Of a stretch of DNA of 64,000 nucleotides, positions 46,970-58,522 are shown one piece after another. The notes under the pieces are model-generated. The model made no database searches. It had not been told where the DNA came from and worked only from the letters and a program-made list of their open reading frames with translations. Positions within the stretch are counted from its first letter, which is position 1. Each line of letters begins with the position of its first letter. The stretch is from Jaapia argillacea MUCL 33604 (taxonomy: Eukaryota > Basidiomycota > Agaricomycetes > Jaapiales > Jaapiaceae): assembly GCA_000697665.1 (NCBI GenBank), contig KL197763.1:96778-160777 (forward strand), in the 5' to 3' direction. Position numbers and translations under genes: made by a program.

Positions 46970-47608
46970 TGGAATTTCTTCGCGAGTATATGTGAAAGGT
47001 TATGTCGGAGAGTGGTCAGAGACCAGGAAGATGGCTGGAGGCACCTGGCAATCACGATCGGTGAGGGTCCTAATCTTATCTAAATCCGTCCACCCGGACG
47101 TTGCGACGGGTCTTCGGCGAACGCGGCTTTTCGATATCCCCAAAATTGCCAGAGCCATCATCGCTGAGTTGAGGACATCCAGTCGGTTCTCTAGTTGCGA
47201 TATTCCTGCTTGATGATTCGACATGCATCAAGGGTAGGCGGCAACCTACGGACCGTAGCCAATAATGAAGGGGAACGAAAGGACGAACCCGAGAGAATCA
47301 GAAGGATGACTGTTCGCTGTCTGACATTCCATATGCCGAACAGGTACCATCTCCTTGTTTCTCGTCGATCACACAAAACATGAGGCGCGCAGAGCACCGC
47401 CACAAATGCACAGGGGTCACATTGTAAGTCATGTATCGCGATAGACGAATATTTGCTTGAAATAACGTCGCTTAGAGTTCGAAGTTTGCGACTCCTCGAG
47501 GCGAACATCCCCAATCCTCCCATCCGGAGAACGTACAAAATGTTTGGTTGACGTCCAGAGTCGGTTCTTGAACCCCCTCCCCAAAATCCCCCCTCGCCAC
47601 CGTCTACG
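46970..47608. other. Intergenic, nothing supported
   Basis: Several short overlapping frames between the divergent allantoinase and Yippee genes; no domain or repeat recognised. Confidence 0.35.
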
Positions 47609-48362
47609 ATGTCCTCCTCCTCTAGACATACATCTCAACACACTTCGAGCCACCACACGCACCACGCACCTCATAACCCATCACAACCCTCATCACATCA
47701 TCAGACTCGACATGCTACACATCACCCATCGCCACATCCCAACGGCTCGAATAGCGTGGACTTGACAAGCCGGACGCACCGTCGGCCGATCATTTGTAGA
47801 TCGTGCGGAAATTTTATCACTGACATGGATTATCTGTTATCGACCGTGAGTAACTAGCCTCGACAGGACTGTTCGTCGGCTGGACTGACAGCATCTGCTG
47901 CGACCAGGCGTTCGTAGGGTTCAACGGCAAAGCCGCTCTGTTCCAACAAACGTGAGCTTGATCGCTCCCTAACTTGTCAACGTGATGACCAAGCTTAGAT
48001 CTTCTCTCAGCTCGAACGTGACCCTCAGTCCCCCTTCCACTCGTCTGATGTGTACAGGAGCACATACCATCCAAGAAATGACCTGCGCCGTCTGCCAAAA
48101 ATACATTGGCTGGAATATCGTCCGTGCCCATGATATAACGGAGCGGTGGAAGGAAGGAAAGTTCTTGCTGGAGTTGGAGGCTGTAACCGGGCACGAGAGT
48201 GACGAGGAGAAGGACGAGAAGAAGAAGGTAGAGGCAGGGTGGGGACAAGCGGAGCAGGGTGGGAAGGGAGACCCATCGAGACGGAGAGCAACGACTTTGA
48301 TTCCACCGGTGATTCGAAAGGTGGCGTCACGACTAAACATTAACGACAGGAGAGGATCTTAG
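47609..48362 (+). CDS. Yippee-like zinc-binding protein
   Basis: Three exons, 47609-47845, 47908-47951 and 47999-48362, give 214 aa. A His/Ser/Thr-rich N-terminal tail of about 55 residues precedes the Yippee domain: PIICRSCGNFITDMDYLLS, AFVGFNGKAALFQQT, LMCTGAHTIQEMTCAVC and IGWNIVRAHDITERWKEGKFLLEL. Two CxxC pairs (CRSC, CAVC) should bind one zinc. Yippee proteins are small conserved eukaryotic factors; in fungi the related Moh1 is tied to stress and stationary phase, and similar folds occur in Mis18 and cereblon. The acidic/Lys tail after the domain is unlike short Yippee proteins. Confidence 0.88.
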
Positions 48363-48979
48363 GTTATCTGGGAACGATAAGACAAGACATTTCGCCAATG
48401 TAACATACAATTAGACTTGGGCTGAGGGACGGACTCATCATCACCATGTATTTTTAGAGTGTAACTAGATGATTTACCTGCTTCATGAAGATAAGTATAC
48501 GACTTCCGTAAGGGTAAAAGAACGAGGCCACGGACCCCAGTAAGGTTTCTTAAGGCCTCAACGAGAAACATCAACACCGCTATTCGTAAGAGGGGCGATT
48601 CTCAAGGAGGATTGGAGGCGTTACACAGCCCTGAAGGGAGAGAAGGTCGCCTCCCTTCCGCCGGTACATAGGGATTAGCTGTGGCAATGTCTCAAGAGTC
48701 GGACTCTTGGTTGGACCCAGAAAAGAAACCGAGGGGCGCAATGTGCAGTCCGGTGGGTAGAGTTAGGAGCCAAGGAACTGAGAGGTTAAGAGCAAGAAAA
48801 AGACAGTATCGTTCATAGTTCGTGAGTTCAAGTCAACGAATCTTGCAATGGATTCATGAAGTCGCGACTCGGACCAAGACTCGGACAGAGACAGAAAGGG
48901 GTGTTCTGGGTCCTGAGAGTGGCAACGTTCGTTTCCGCAACGATCAGGACCCCAAACGCCCCTCCTTGGACTACACTCC
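48363..48979. other. Intergenic, nothing seen
   Basis: No recognised signal in about 600 bp upstream of the Spp2 gene. Confidence 0.35.
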
Positions 48980-50422
48980 ATGTCGAAAGTGTCCTTCACC
49001 GTTCGTCGTCCAACGCCCATCTCCAGAAACTCTTCAGGCGGCGATTCTGACTCTCAGTCAACCCCAGCATTTAAACTCCCAGCGCTACCTCGTCACTTGA
49101 CGGATTCGAACCCTGGCAGCCCTCTAGTGCGAAGCGCCACTTCCTCCCCAAAACCGCAAGCTCGCACGTATAACCAGCGAGATGATAGCTCAGATGAGAG
49201 CGAAGGAGAGACTGATGAACTCGTAACCGGGTTTGATCAGTTTGGAGTTCAGCGGTGTGTCATGTCATCATCAGTTTCTCGTTCGGGTTCTCAACTCACA
49301 AAAGTTCTTTGTTCTGTCAATCGTCATTCTCATCGTTCTAGTCTTCACGAGAAGAAGAAGAAGGAAGGCCCGCTGGTCATACCTGCGCTGAGGAATAGGG
49401 ATTGGAGGGAGTTTGCGAAGAAGAGGAAGGGAGGCCATTATATCCCCCCTTCTGCCTCCGCTGAGACGGGCGCTGATGGGAGTGTTGGTGGGCTCGGTAC
49501 CAGGGACAGTATCAACTCTGGTCCGCAGCGCTCTGGTCTTCACTTTGTCGGCAAGCAGGAAGTCAAAATTGAGGAGGCTATGGAAGATGTTGAAGGTGTC
49601 GCATCACAAGTGGTCTCGACTACTGATTCGGTCGAGGTCAAGATGGAGGACGCAGACGCCGTTAAGAAGGAAGATCCAGAAACTGAAGACCAACGAGCTC
49701 TTCGCGCTATCCTCGCCTCCGTCGACGGCTCGGCTCCCACGGACGGTCCCCTCATCGACGCTATCCCAATCGCTCCCTTGTCCGAAGCTGATGCCTACCG
49801 TCAAGACGTCGAGGAACTTCCGGAACCAGCCACTCTCGACGACTACACCCGAGTCCCAGTTTCTCAATTTGGTGCTGCGATGTTGAGGGGTATGGGTTGG
49901 AAAGAAGGTCAGGCGGCCAGCAGGACGAGGAAAGGTCTGGTGGAACCTTGGTTACCTGCTGCCAGACCCGCTTTGCTTGGGATTGGAGCGAAAGAGAAGG
50001 AGGTATTTGATGACGGCGATCCGAAGAAGAGGAAGGCGGGCAAGCGGGAGGCTATGAAGTACGTTCCTCTTATCAAGAAGCAGAGGGAAGGGAGTGGTGG
50101 TGCAGATAGAAGTAGGGAGGGTTCGAGGAGGCGCTCGCCGGACTCGAGGGATAGGTCGGCGACGAGTTCGAGAAGGCCGTCGCGATCGCCTTCGCCTGAT
50201 GGGAGACGGAGGGAAAGGGACCGTGACGACAGGGATAGACGACGGGACAAGGACTATGAGCGATCTTCAGATCGACCCCGCGATAGCGACTCGAAGAGGG
50301 ACTATGACAGGGACAGGGATCGGGATCGCCGTCGGGATGATGATCGCAGCAGGGACTATGGCAGATCTAGTAGAGACAAGGATGGGGAGAGGCGAAGGGA
50401 CAGAGCTCGCAAAGACGACTAG
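48980..50422 (+). CDS. SPP2: Pre-mRNA splicing factor Spp2 (G-patch protein)
   Basis: Two exons, 48980-49254 and 49342-50422, give 451 aa. The start is MSKVSFTVRRPTPISR, typical of Spp2/GPKOW. GFDQFGVQR joins LHEKKKKEGPLVIPALRNRDWR across the intron. The G-patch-like domain is PVSQFGAAMLRGMGWKEGQ followed by the conserved LVEPWLPAARPALLGIGAK segment. The C-terminus is a long Arg/Asp/Ser-rich RS-like tail. Spp2 binds and activates the DEAH helicase Prp2 before the first splicing step. The 87-nt intron is a multiple of three and has no stop, so a retained form would still be read through; family alignment favours removal. Confidence 0.9.
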   Translation: MSKVSFTVRRPTPISRNSSGGDSDSQSTPAFKLPALPRHLTDSNPGSPLVRSATSSPKPQARTYNQRDDSSDESEGETDELVTGFDQFGVQRCVMSSSVSRSGSQLTKVLCSVNRHSHRSSLHEKKKKEGPLVIPALRNRDWREFAKKRKGGHYIPPSASAETGADGSVGGLGTRDSINSGPQRSGLHFVGKQEVKIEEAMEDVEGVASQVVSTTDSVEVKMEDADAVKKEDPETEDQRALRAILASVDGSAPTDGPLIDAIPIAPLSEADAYRQDVEELPEPATLDDYTRVPVSQFGAAMLRGMGWKEGQAASRTRKGLVEPWLPAARPALLGIGAKEKEVFDDGDPKKRKAGKREAMKYVPLIKKQREGSGGADRSREGSRRRSPDSRDRSATSSRRPSRSPSPDGRRRERDRDDRDRRRDKDYERSSDRPRDSDSKRDYDRDRDRDRRRDDDRSRDYGRSSRDKDGERRRDRARKDD

Positions 50423-50638
50423 ATGGAATCTTAGGTGATCTTGCATAGTCGGCTGGTGGTAATTTGAGCCATGTACTTTTGACTTCCCTCGACGCTGTTG
50501 AGCTCATTTCGAAGCATCGGTAACGCTCAAAACTTGCTCATAGTCAGCGAAGATCATATCCTTGGTGACAAATACAATTCATTATGGCTTTCAAATGACG
50601 AATTCGTGATACAGCGTGCCCAATGCCATACAAGGGGT

Positions 50639-51830
50639 TTATACAGTGAAGTCCAGTTCGATGACGCTCATCCTTTGCAAAGGGGTTGGCGTGCGGATCA
50701 GCCGAGAGACTCGCTCGGGTGAGGCCTCTGCCAAGGTTTCCGCGGGGCAAGGACAGGAGATAAGTCTCTCGGAAGACGAAGAGGGCGAGAAGCGCGGTGG
50801 GAGGTGAAGTTTCCGATTGCAGTTACAACCAGGCAAGCAGTACGAGACTCGACGAATGTCTTCTCTAGGAACAGACGGCCAGATGTTTGCATTGTCTTGA
50901 ATCCGAGTCGTGGTGGGGTTCCTGAGACGTTCGATGATGCACGATAAGGGAAAAGGTGACAGGGAACCAGAGATATCTCGAAACCAGATGTCCTTGTCGA
51001 CCGTAAGACGAGCCAGGGTAGCCAAGGTAAAAAGGATGAATCCGTAGAGAGCGACTGGGAGATAGTTAGAAAGGAGACGAAGACCCTCATCAGACACTCA
51101 CCTAGGGCGGGTAAAGACCAAGCCGCCCCTTCCAGGATGCCGAACAGTACTGATATCGTCGGAGAAGCCAAGGGCGGCGTCAACGCACGGCTGAAGACGG
51201 CGAGGCCTGATGGTACTAACGTGAGTTCATGTAACGGAACGAGCGGGTAGGCGTACTCACTGATTTCGAATGGGAGAAGCGAAAAAGTCCAGAGAATCTC
51301 AGTGGAAACGTGCTGACTTCCACGAGGATCAACGAGTTTGTATGAGAGCCTGTGGTGATTTGCCAAGATCGTCAAGAGTAGAGTAGAAGAGATATCAAGG
51401 AAAGTTGCGAACGAACGAGATGATGATCGCAGTCATAGTTATTGCCGGTATAAAGATAAGCACCCAAAGGCAAGACTTCGGCCGGATATAGTTCGAGAGA
51501 GATGCCGACAAGACGATACAGAGGGCAGAACAAGTCAGAACGAAAGCTGTCGTCCGAGCAGTCGATCCAAATGATGTGAGCATGGATGATGAACTTTTTG
51601 AAGAAATACAAATGACATACCCATCCAGACGGATCGGAGCATACGGAATTTGAACGACATATGTTCGGACAGTGCCAGTTGTGTGGTGAGGGGGAAATGG
51701 AATCGTAATGGGATCGATTTGTGGGTGATCCGCTGTGGCGGGAGCGCATGATAGCCAGCCAGCAGATTCCGAAGATGGCCACTGTGCTCCGATAAGGAGG
51801 CTTGAAAGTCGTGGTTTGCATCAGAATAGG
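50639..51830 (-). CDS. Multipass membrane protein, unknown (exon borders approximate)
   Basis: Several minus-strand exons can be read but not joined with certainty. Pieces in order from 51.7 kb downward: MSFKFRMLRSVWM, TTAFVLTCSALCIVLSASLSN, LWVLIFIPAITMTAIIISFV, LLTILANHHRLSYKLVDPRG, SGLAVFSRALTPPLASPTIS with SVLFGILEGAAWSLPAL, and VALYGFILFTLATLARLTVD, then a polar tail ending at 50639 (MSVIELDFTV). The hydrophobic segments alternate with polar loops and short introns (GTATGTC near 51620, GTGAGT near 51100). The pattern resembles the 7-helix Basidiomycete proteins such as the one at 58523. No function can be given. Confidence 0.5.
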
Positions 51831-52137
51831 AGATCGGCGGCTGATTGCAGCGGTGATGATTGGAGTAAAACGAAATGGCAGAGCCTGGAATGCGAGGAGA
51901 CGGAGGTTGTGGACAAGAATGACGGGAGAATGATAAAGACCACGGCCAAGGCCTCTGGAGTTGTGTTGCCTCGCGGCGTGCCGTTTTACCCCGCAAGCTT
52001 ACCCCGCATTCCATTTGATCATATGGCTCCCGTGCCTTATATGGCCTCTCACATGCTCCTGCTGATTCCCCGCACAAACAAAACTCTGCTCCCCCACCAA
52101 CCCCTCTTTCTCCTTACGCTCATTCTGCGTCGGCTCC
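51831..52137. other. Intergenic, nothing seen
   Basis: 5' flank shared by the membrane protein gene (minus) and the carnitine acetyltransferase gene (plus). It may hold a further 5' exon of the former. Confidence 0.3.
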
Positions 52138-55100
52138 ATGTCCAATCCCGTCACTAAGTTCGACCCAAATCCCCCCATGTCCAGGACATTTGCCGGCCAA
52201 GAAAAGCTCCCAAAGCTCCCAATTCCGCCCCTAGAGGACACTTGTCGCCGTTATCTCCAGGCACTCGAGGGGTTACAGGATCCAAGGGAACATGAGCACA
52301 CGAAGAAGGTCGTTGAAGAGTTCCTGAAGGGAGAAGGTCCAAAGATCCAGGAGCGTCTGAAAGCGTGGGCTGCGAACAAGGATAGGTACGTTTTTTTTTG
52401 CTTCTCATTCGAAAATATCGCTGACGATGGTGTTTCTCAAGTTATATCGAGGACTTTTGGTACGCTTATAGACCCGACCACTCGTCCGTTTCAATTGATC
52501 GTTTCCTGTCAGGTATGAGTCGTATCTCATGCATTCGGACCCCGTCGTCCTCGCTCTCAATCCATTCTTCGTACTCGAGTGAGTCCTCAAATTATTGCTT
52601 TCCTCCATTTCCCCAAGTGGCAGAGAGGATCTGCCTGAGCGGAAATTCCACTTCTCGATCATGTTCCAACCCTGACATGATTGGATTTCGCCTTCTCTCC
52701 TTCTCTTGATGCCTCGTTGCATTTGTTCATTTTCATATTCGTCTCGAGTAATATGACTTTATGAATTGTCGTATGCTCGCGTGCCAGGGCGCAGACCCTT
52801 CTTCAAACCTTCATTCCTGTTAGACCCTCCTAGTCTCCCATCGTCTCGCCCATGTACCATCAGTTACTAACCAACTCTATCCAGAAATGACCCGTCACCC
52901 GACCGTGGCTCGCAGCTACCTCGTGCCGCTGCTCTCATTACCGCTTCCCTGGGTTTCGTCCATGATTTGCGCGTCGGAATGCTCGAGCCAGATGCGGTTC
53001 GTGGCACCCCTCTGTGTATGGACCAATACTCTCGACTCTTCGGCACTTCTAGGATCCCAACTGAGGTAAGTCGTGATACTTTCGCAACACAATCGGGTAT
53101 TAACCTGTTACGTTCACCATGTTAGCGAGGATGTCGTATGCTGGTGAACAAGGAGTCGACACACATCGTCATCCTCCGACGTGGTCAATTTTGTAAGTCT
53201 TCTTGTTCTTCACTTTCTTTCAAAGCATTCTCAACTCCCCCATCTCAGATTGGTTCAATGTCCTCGACGAAGAGAACCGACCTCTGATGACTGAGAGGGA
53301 GATCCTACGGAACCTGCAAGCAATCGTGAGCGACGCCGATATCACGCCGGTCCACGAGGTTAGATTCCAGTTTTCAAGTCGACCTTGAAGTCGTTGACTC
53401 ACGTAACCGACGTTTAGGTGGCCGCTAACGCTATCGGTGTCCTCTCCACCGAGAATCGCAAAGTATGGTGTGATCTTCGCCACACTCTCAACAGCGACCG
53501 GAATAACGCCTCCTGCTTACATATCGTCGACAACGCCCTCTTCCTCGTTTGTCTGGACGACGCCGCTCCTGACGGCATGGCCGAGCTCTGCGACAACTTC
53601 CTTTGCGGAACTTATCGTCTCCGAGGTGGTGTACAGATCGGCACATGTACTAATCGGTGGTATGATAAGGTAAGCCGACTGGGAATGAGTTGACTACTGA
53701 GGACACGCGTCACTTATCGCGGCCTCATCGTAGCTCCAAATCATCGTTACCGCTGACGGGGCTGCTGGAATCAACTTCGAGCATACTGGTGTAGATGGCC
53801 ACACTGTCCTCAGGTATGTCGTTATTTACTTTCTCATCACCCTCTCGTCACACGCTATCCAGGTTCGCTGCGGATATGTTCACAGAGGGACTCATGTTGC
53901 TCGCTCGCTCCATCAACCCCTCTGCGCCTACTCTTTTCCACGCACCGCTCTCCGTTCACGCCAAGTCCTACAAGCCTCCCAGGGGCTCGAAAGCCCCGCG
54001 CACGCCTCCTCCGGAGCAGATCGAAACGTCGCCGAAGAAGTTGGAATGGACCCTCACCCCCGTTCTTCGAGCTGGGATCCGGTTCGCCGAAACCCGTTTG
54101 AGCGATTTGATTTGTCAGAACGATTGCCAGGCGTTGGAGTTCAAGGGTTATGGCAAGAATTTTATCACAAGTCACGGTTTCAGCCCCGATGCCTTCGTTC
54201 AGATGGCCTTCCAAGCTGCTTACTTTGGACTTTACGGTACGTCGGTTTTTAATTCTTTCGTCTCTTGTTTGCTGAATCGGTTGCAGGACGAATTGAATGT
54301 ACCTATGAGCCTGCGATGACGAAGCAGTTCTTGCATGGTCGCACGGAATCGATCCGAACTGTGCAACCGCAGAGCGTTCAATTCGTAAAGGTCAGCTATT
54401 CTTCCAATCCTGTTGTTCGTGACTCACTCATCAATCTTTTTTAGACTTACTTCTCCGACTGTCCCCCGGCTGACAAGGTCGCCGCGTTACGCAAGGCTTG
54501 TGAGAGACACTCTAAGTTGTCGAAGGAGTGCAGTCAGGGTCTCGGTCAGGACAGGTTTGTCATGTTCTGCAACTACGCTCATTCGATATCATCGCTGAAG
54601 TTTCGCATCGTCAGAATCCTCTACGCGCTGTACTGTCTCTTGCAACGCGAGATCGAAGGAAACTTGGACCCTAACCCTGATGACCGTCCCCCTTCCCCCT
54701 TCAGCGACGACAGCACCGGACGACGCACGATGCCCGCCCTCTTCACCGACCCCGGTTTTGCCCTTCTCAACACGTCGATATTATCGACCTCTAACTGCGG
54801 CAACCCTGCCTTGCGTCTGTTCGGATTCGGTCCCGTTGCGAGGGATGGCTACGGAATCGGGTATATCATCAAAGAAGATGGAATATCAGTGTATGTCGGC
54901 GTCATTTCTGAATCTTTGTCGTTCTCATCTATCTTTGGCAGTTGCGCGTCGTCGAAGCATCTCCAAACACGCCGTTTCCTCGACACTCTCGAAGGCTACC
55001 TCCTCGATGTCCAGAAGACCCTCATCAAATTGCACATGGCTGCTAACGAGCGCCCCGCACCATTCGTCGATCATGCCGGTGTTCTTCGAGACTCAAAGAC

Positions 55101-55384
55101 GGGACGGCCCATCAACGGGCATGGCGGAGAAAGCGAGTACGGCGATTATGACTGGACTATGCGTATGTTTTCTCTGTCATTCATTCTGAAAATTCTTTAT
55201 CTGATTTGAATGTACCACTAGCGGGTTACTCGTTCTTTGACAGTGGGGATGTTGAGATGCTCGCCCGCAAGAAACGATCTCCCTACGAGCACGTCGGTAA
55301 GTTTACATTCCATCTTCTTCGACATTGAGTGATGCTCACGCGTTCTCTCCTATAGGCAAAGTCATTCCCTTGTCTGAGTACTAA
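52138..55384 (+). CDS. Carnitine O-acetyltransferase
   Basis: About 15 exons can be joined into a protein of roughly 650 aa. Start MSNPVTKFDPNPPMSRTFAG then QEKLPKLPIPPLEDTCRRYL, the usual opening of the choline/carnitine acyltransferase family. Later: DFWYESYLMHSDPVVLALNP, SRIPTERGCRMLV, HIVILRRGQFY, DNALFLVCLDD, the catalytic-His region GINFEHTGVDGHTVLRF, FVQMAFQAAYFGLYGRI, CTYEPAMTKQFLHGRTE and LFGFGPVARDGYGIGYII. It ends GKVIPLSEY. The enzyme moves acetyl groups between CoA and carnitine, so acetyl units can enter mitochondria. No peroxisomal C-terminal signal is seen, and no strong presequence, so it looks like the cytosolic YAT1/YAT2-type enzyme. Confidence 0.92.
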
Positions 55385-56676
55385 TCGGAGTCCACTGGTG
55401 TCACCTCTCGAATATTTTTATGTTATCTTGTTGTTTTCTAGTGATGTATTATTAGCTGTAACCGATGTAATCCTCGCAGCGTATCCCTTTCTCTTAATCT
55501 GCGGAGCACCATGTATGTCACTTAGTTAGTTGCTACCATTGGAATATTGGAATCCTTGCAATGTTGATCTCGAATCATATGGGTGGGGAGAAGAGGGGAG
55601 TCTGAGTGAGGAACAACATGGGGTTCCTCAACGGCGCTACACTCCGCAGATATAGACCAAGGGCTTCGCTCGCATGCGCCCTCTCGATCGCGACGAAATT
55701 TTTCAAAAATGCGAGAGGGATGGCGCAACTGTGAGTCGGTCCCGAGTGTGAATGGCAAATAAGAACCGGGGAGGGAGCATATCCGAGTAACGCATGGAGA
55801 GCTAATTTGGCCGGTCTGTGGCATTGATACTTGAAATCCGGAGGAAGAAAGCAACCAAATCGGGCGATGAGCTCAACGTTCTCGAAATGAAGATGGGTTG
55901 CGTCGCGGGGTCACAGCTGTTTCGTATCCAGTTAGTTGAGGAAGGTACTAGACATCTGAGGACAGTTACGGTGAAGGCGCCTGAAGATGCCGGTAACCCT
56001 TTGCGCGGTATCGCCGAATAGCAGCCTCTCAGCATAGGGGCATCCATCGTCTTCTAGGATGGCGACACTCGGGTTGTTGGATTACTCCTGAAGACTCTCC
56101 GGCTGTTCGTGCTTGGTTGAGTTACGGAGGAGACCGTGATGGAAAATTGGACTTTCACTGCGATCACCGCGCAGGAGGGATGGGGAAGCTGTGTATCGGG
56201 CCAGAGGATCAGGTGCGTCGTACTCTCCAGAACAGAACAGAGCAGACAACATGAAATTAAGGGCGAATATTCCACAGAAAGATGGGAGTTTGAAGGTAAG
56301 ATCGACTCGAAGAACTCGGGTTACTTACATAGACCACCGCCTTGAATTCATTCGATCATCTCTCTCTAGTGATACACTGAATCTGATAAATGGACTTGAC
56401 CTTGAGTGTGTCGTGTATGGTGTAAAGCGTCCATTCTTCGTCTCACCCACACAACGCTGACGCGGAATTTGCGCGGAATCCTATTTGGACACTTTCCATG
56501 ACTGTCTCCTATGATGAGTCTTCTCCATCCTGACGCTTGGTGGCTGTCACCAGGTTACATTCAATTTGGCAGTGTGACTCGAAGAGGCCGTGCAAGCCTG
56601 TGCAAGCTTTGGCCCCCTAAGCGCCCGACTGTAGGAACAACCTGCTCCATAACTCTCCCTCACCGCTCGATCCAAG
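55385..56676. other. Intergenic, no supported gene
   Basis: About 1.3 kb with short frames on both strands (for example a 67-codon plus frame at 55818-56021). No domain, repeat or RNA recognised. Confidence 0.35.
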
Positions 56677-58211
56677 ATGCCTCTAACTTGGAAAGACCTC
56701 CCGTATGACATCCTCGATAACATCTTCCTTTCTTTACCTCTCTCACATCCTTCCTCACCCAATTTCCAAGCCCTCCTCGCGCTGTCTATGGTTGACTCAA
56801 GAACACGGGAGTCGACCTACCCACATATATTCCATAAGATCACTTTCAGGATGCGACCTATGAGCGGGAGGACCTGGAACGATCTTGATCGAGGCATGAA
56901 GGTTTTCCTCCACAATCCGATGTTGTGTCGGACAGTCAGGTATGCCTTGTTATCGTTAAGTTCGATGACGGAGCTAAAATCGTCCTGGTTATATTAGAAT
57001 TTTCGAGATAGACTCTTGGATCAATTACCCTTCATCGAATCACCCACCCCAGCATACCCTTACCCCTCTGCCAGCCTTCCTCGCCTCACTATCGTATCTC
57101 CACACCTTAATTTTCCGCATCCAAGGTCCTTTCGTCCCAGCCTTCCGCGACGCATTCTCCGGTGTTTCCGCGCCTTCTGCGACTTCCACGTTCTCATCGC
57201 GCCCACCACATCTGCTCACGGTCGAACGCCTCATAATATCATCTACATCCCACTTCCTGATCCCACATTGTCCCAACATTCACACATTCGAAGAGAGCAC
57301 CCTTTACAGGGATTTTGGAGACGAGGAAACTGTCGAGGTTGGGTTTGAGACCTGGGTTGGGGCGTTGGGTGCCCTGAGTGAGGGGCTGAGGGTTGTTAGG
57401 ACGAGCGAACCTATCAGAACAGAGTTTCTTGACAGTAAGTCATACTCAATTCATATTCATTTTGAGATGGTTAATGATTATACGATAGGCCTAGTTAAAA
57501 ATGTCCCCCAAATTGAAGAACTACATCTTGCAAGTGGCCTACCAACTTGGACTGAGAATGTCGAGGGTCAGGTGGTTAGGAATGAGGAAACCATCTTCGT
57601 ACGTCTTATGTGCTACTTCGCATTGTCTGCCATCATTTCTCAGCTTGTTATGTATCATTTCTGCTACTTCGCATTCTCCTTTATCATTTCTCAGCTGGTC
57701 ATGTATCCATCCCGCCTCTGCTACATGCTTCGCCTTCCCGTTCCACCTCTTTCGACACCCTCGCCGCTGTCACTCTTTCCGACCCTCCGTTAAGCTTTAT
57801 AAATCTTGACCTTCCCGCCTCGTTTATCGTTCCTTTCTTCTCCCACTTCTGTTGTCCTTATCTTTTTCCGACCCCGCCCTCGTCCTTTCAGACTCATTAT
57901 TTTCGCGTCTCCTTTCCCTCCTCTTCCGAGACTCTTCCACTGACTCACCTCCACAGACCTACCTTCCAACGATTTCTCTCTTCCCCGCTCTTCATACTCT
58001 CCGCCTTCCACCGACTGCGAAACTGAACATCAACCGTCACCCTAACGCATACACCATCGTACCTAGACTTGCTCTCAATGCTCAGGTGGAAGAGAGAGAA
58101 GTGGCGAATCGGAAGGTTGTGAAAGCAGTTGAGAAGTTATGTCCGGTGGTGAGGGAGGTGTGGCTTGGACAGGTCAGGTATTCGAGGGACGAGAAGGGGA
58201 AGTTCATTTAG
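56677..58211 (+). CDS. F-box protein
   Basis: Exon 1 (56677-56939) starts MPLTWKDLPYDILDNIFLSLPL, a clear F-box beginning, then LLALSMVDSRTRESTYPHIF and HNPMLCRTVR. Exon 2 (56998-57434) carries LRR-like FLASLSYLHTLIFRIQG and LTVERLIISS. Exon 3 (57489-57598) carries LVKNVPQIEELHLASGLP. The region 57600-57970 holds further exons I could not place firmly. The last exon reads ISLFPALHTLRLPPTAKLN and ends VRYSRDEKGKFI. Likely an SCF adaptor. The F-box is better conserved than in the cluster at 10-33 kb and the intron layout differs, so it belongs to another subfamily. Confidence 0.65.
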
Positions 58212-58522
58212 AAGGAGAGATGATGGATGTTGAGATCGGAGATGGGAGATTCAGGAGGATTGAACACTGACTAGATTCAATTTCTTGGCGGGCAGGGAGA
58301 GAAAATTGGGGATGGAAGCGGAAAAGATCTTGGATCGTCCGTTGAAGCAGGATGTAATCATGCTGTCAGGAGTTGAGATACCAAGCTGATCACCCTCACA
58401 TCTCATTCCTTATGGGTCGTGTACTGTATCTCATAATTTAGGAATCCTTTTATGCACTGCACTCGTATAAGGGGGTCGTGGAAGGGTTTCCCAATACCAT
58501 CGGTATCGAGAGAGAATCGTGA

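Noticed and set aside
50094-50438. 114-codon Arg/Gly-rich plus ORF
   Set aside because: Alternative frame of the RS-like tail of SPP2.
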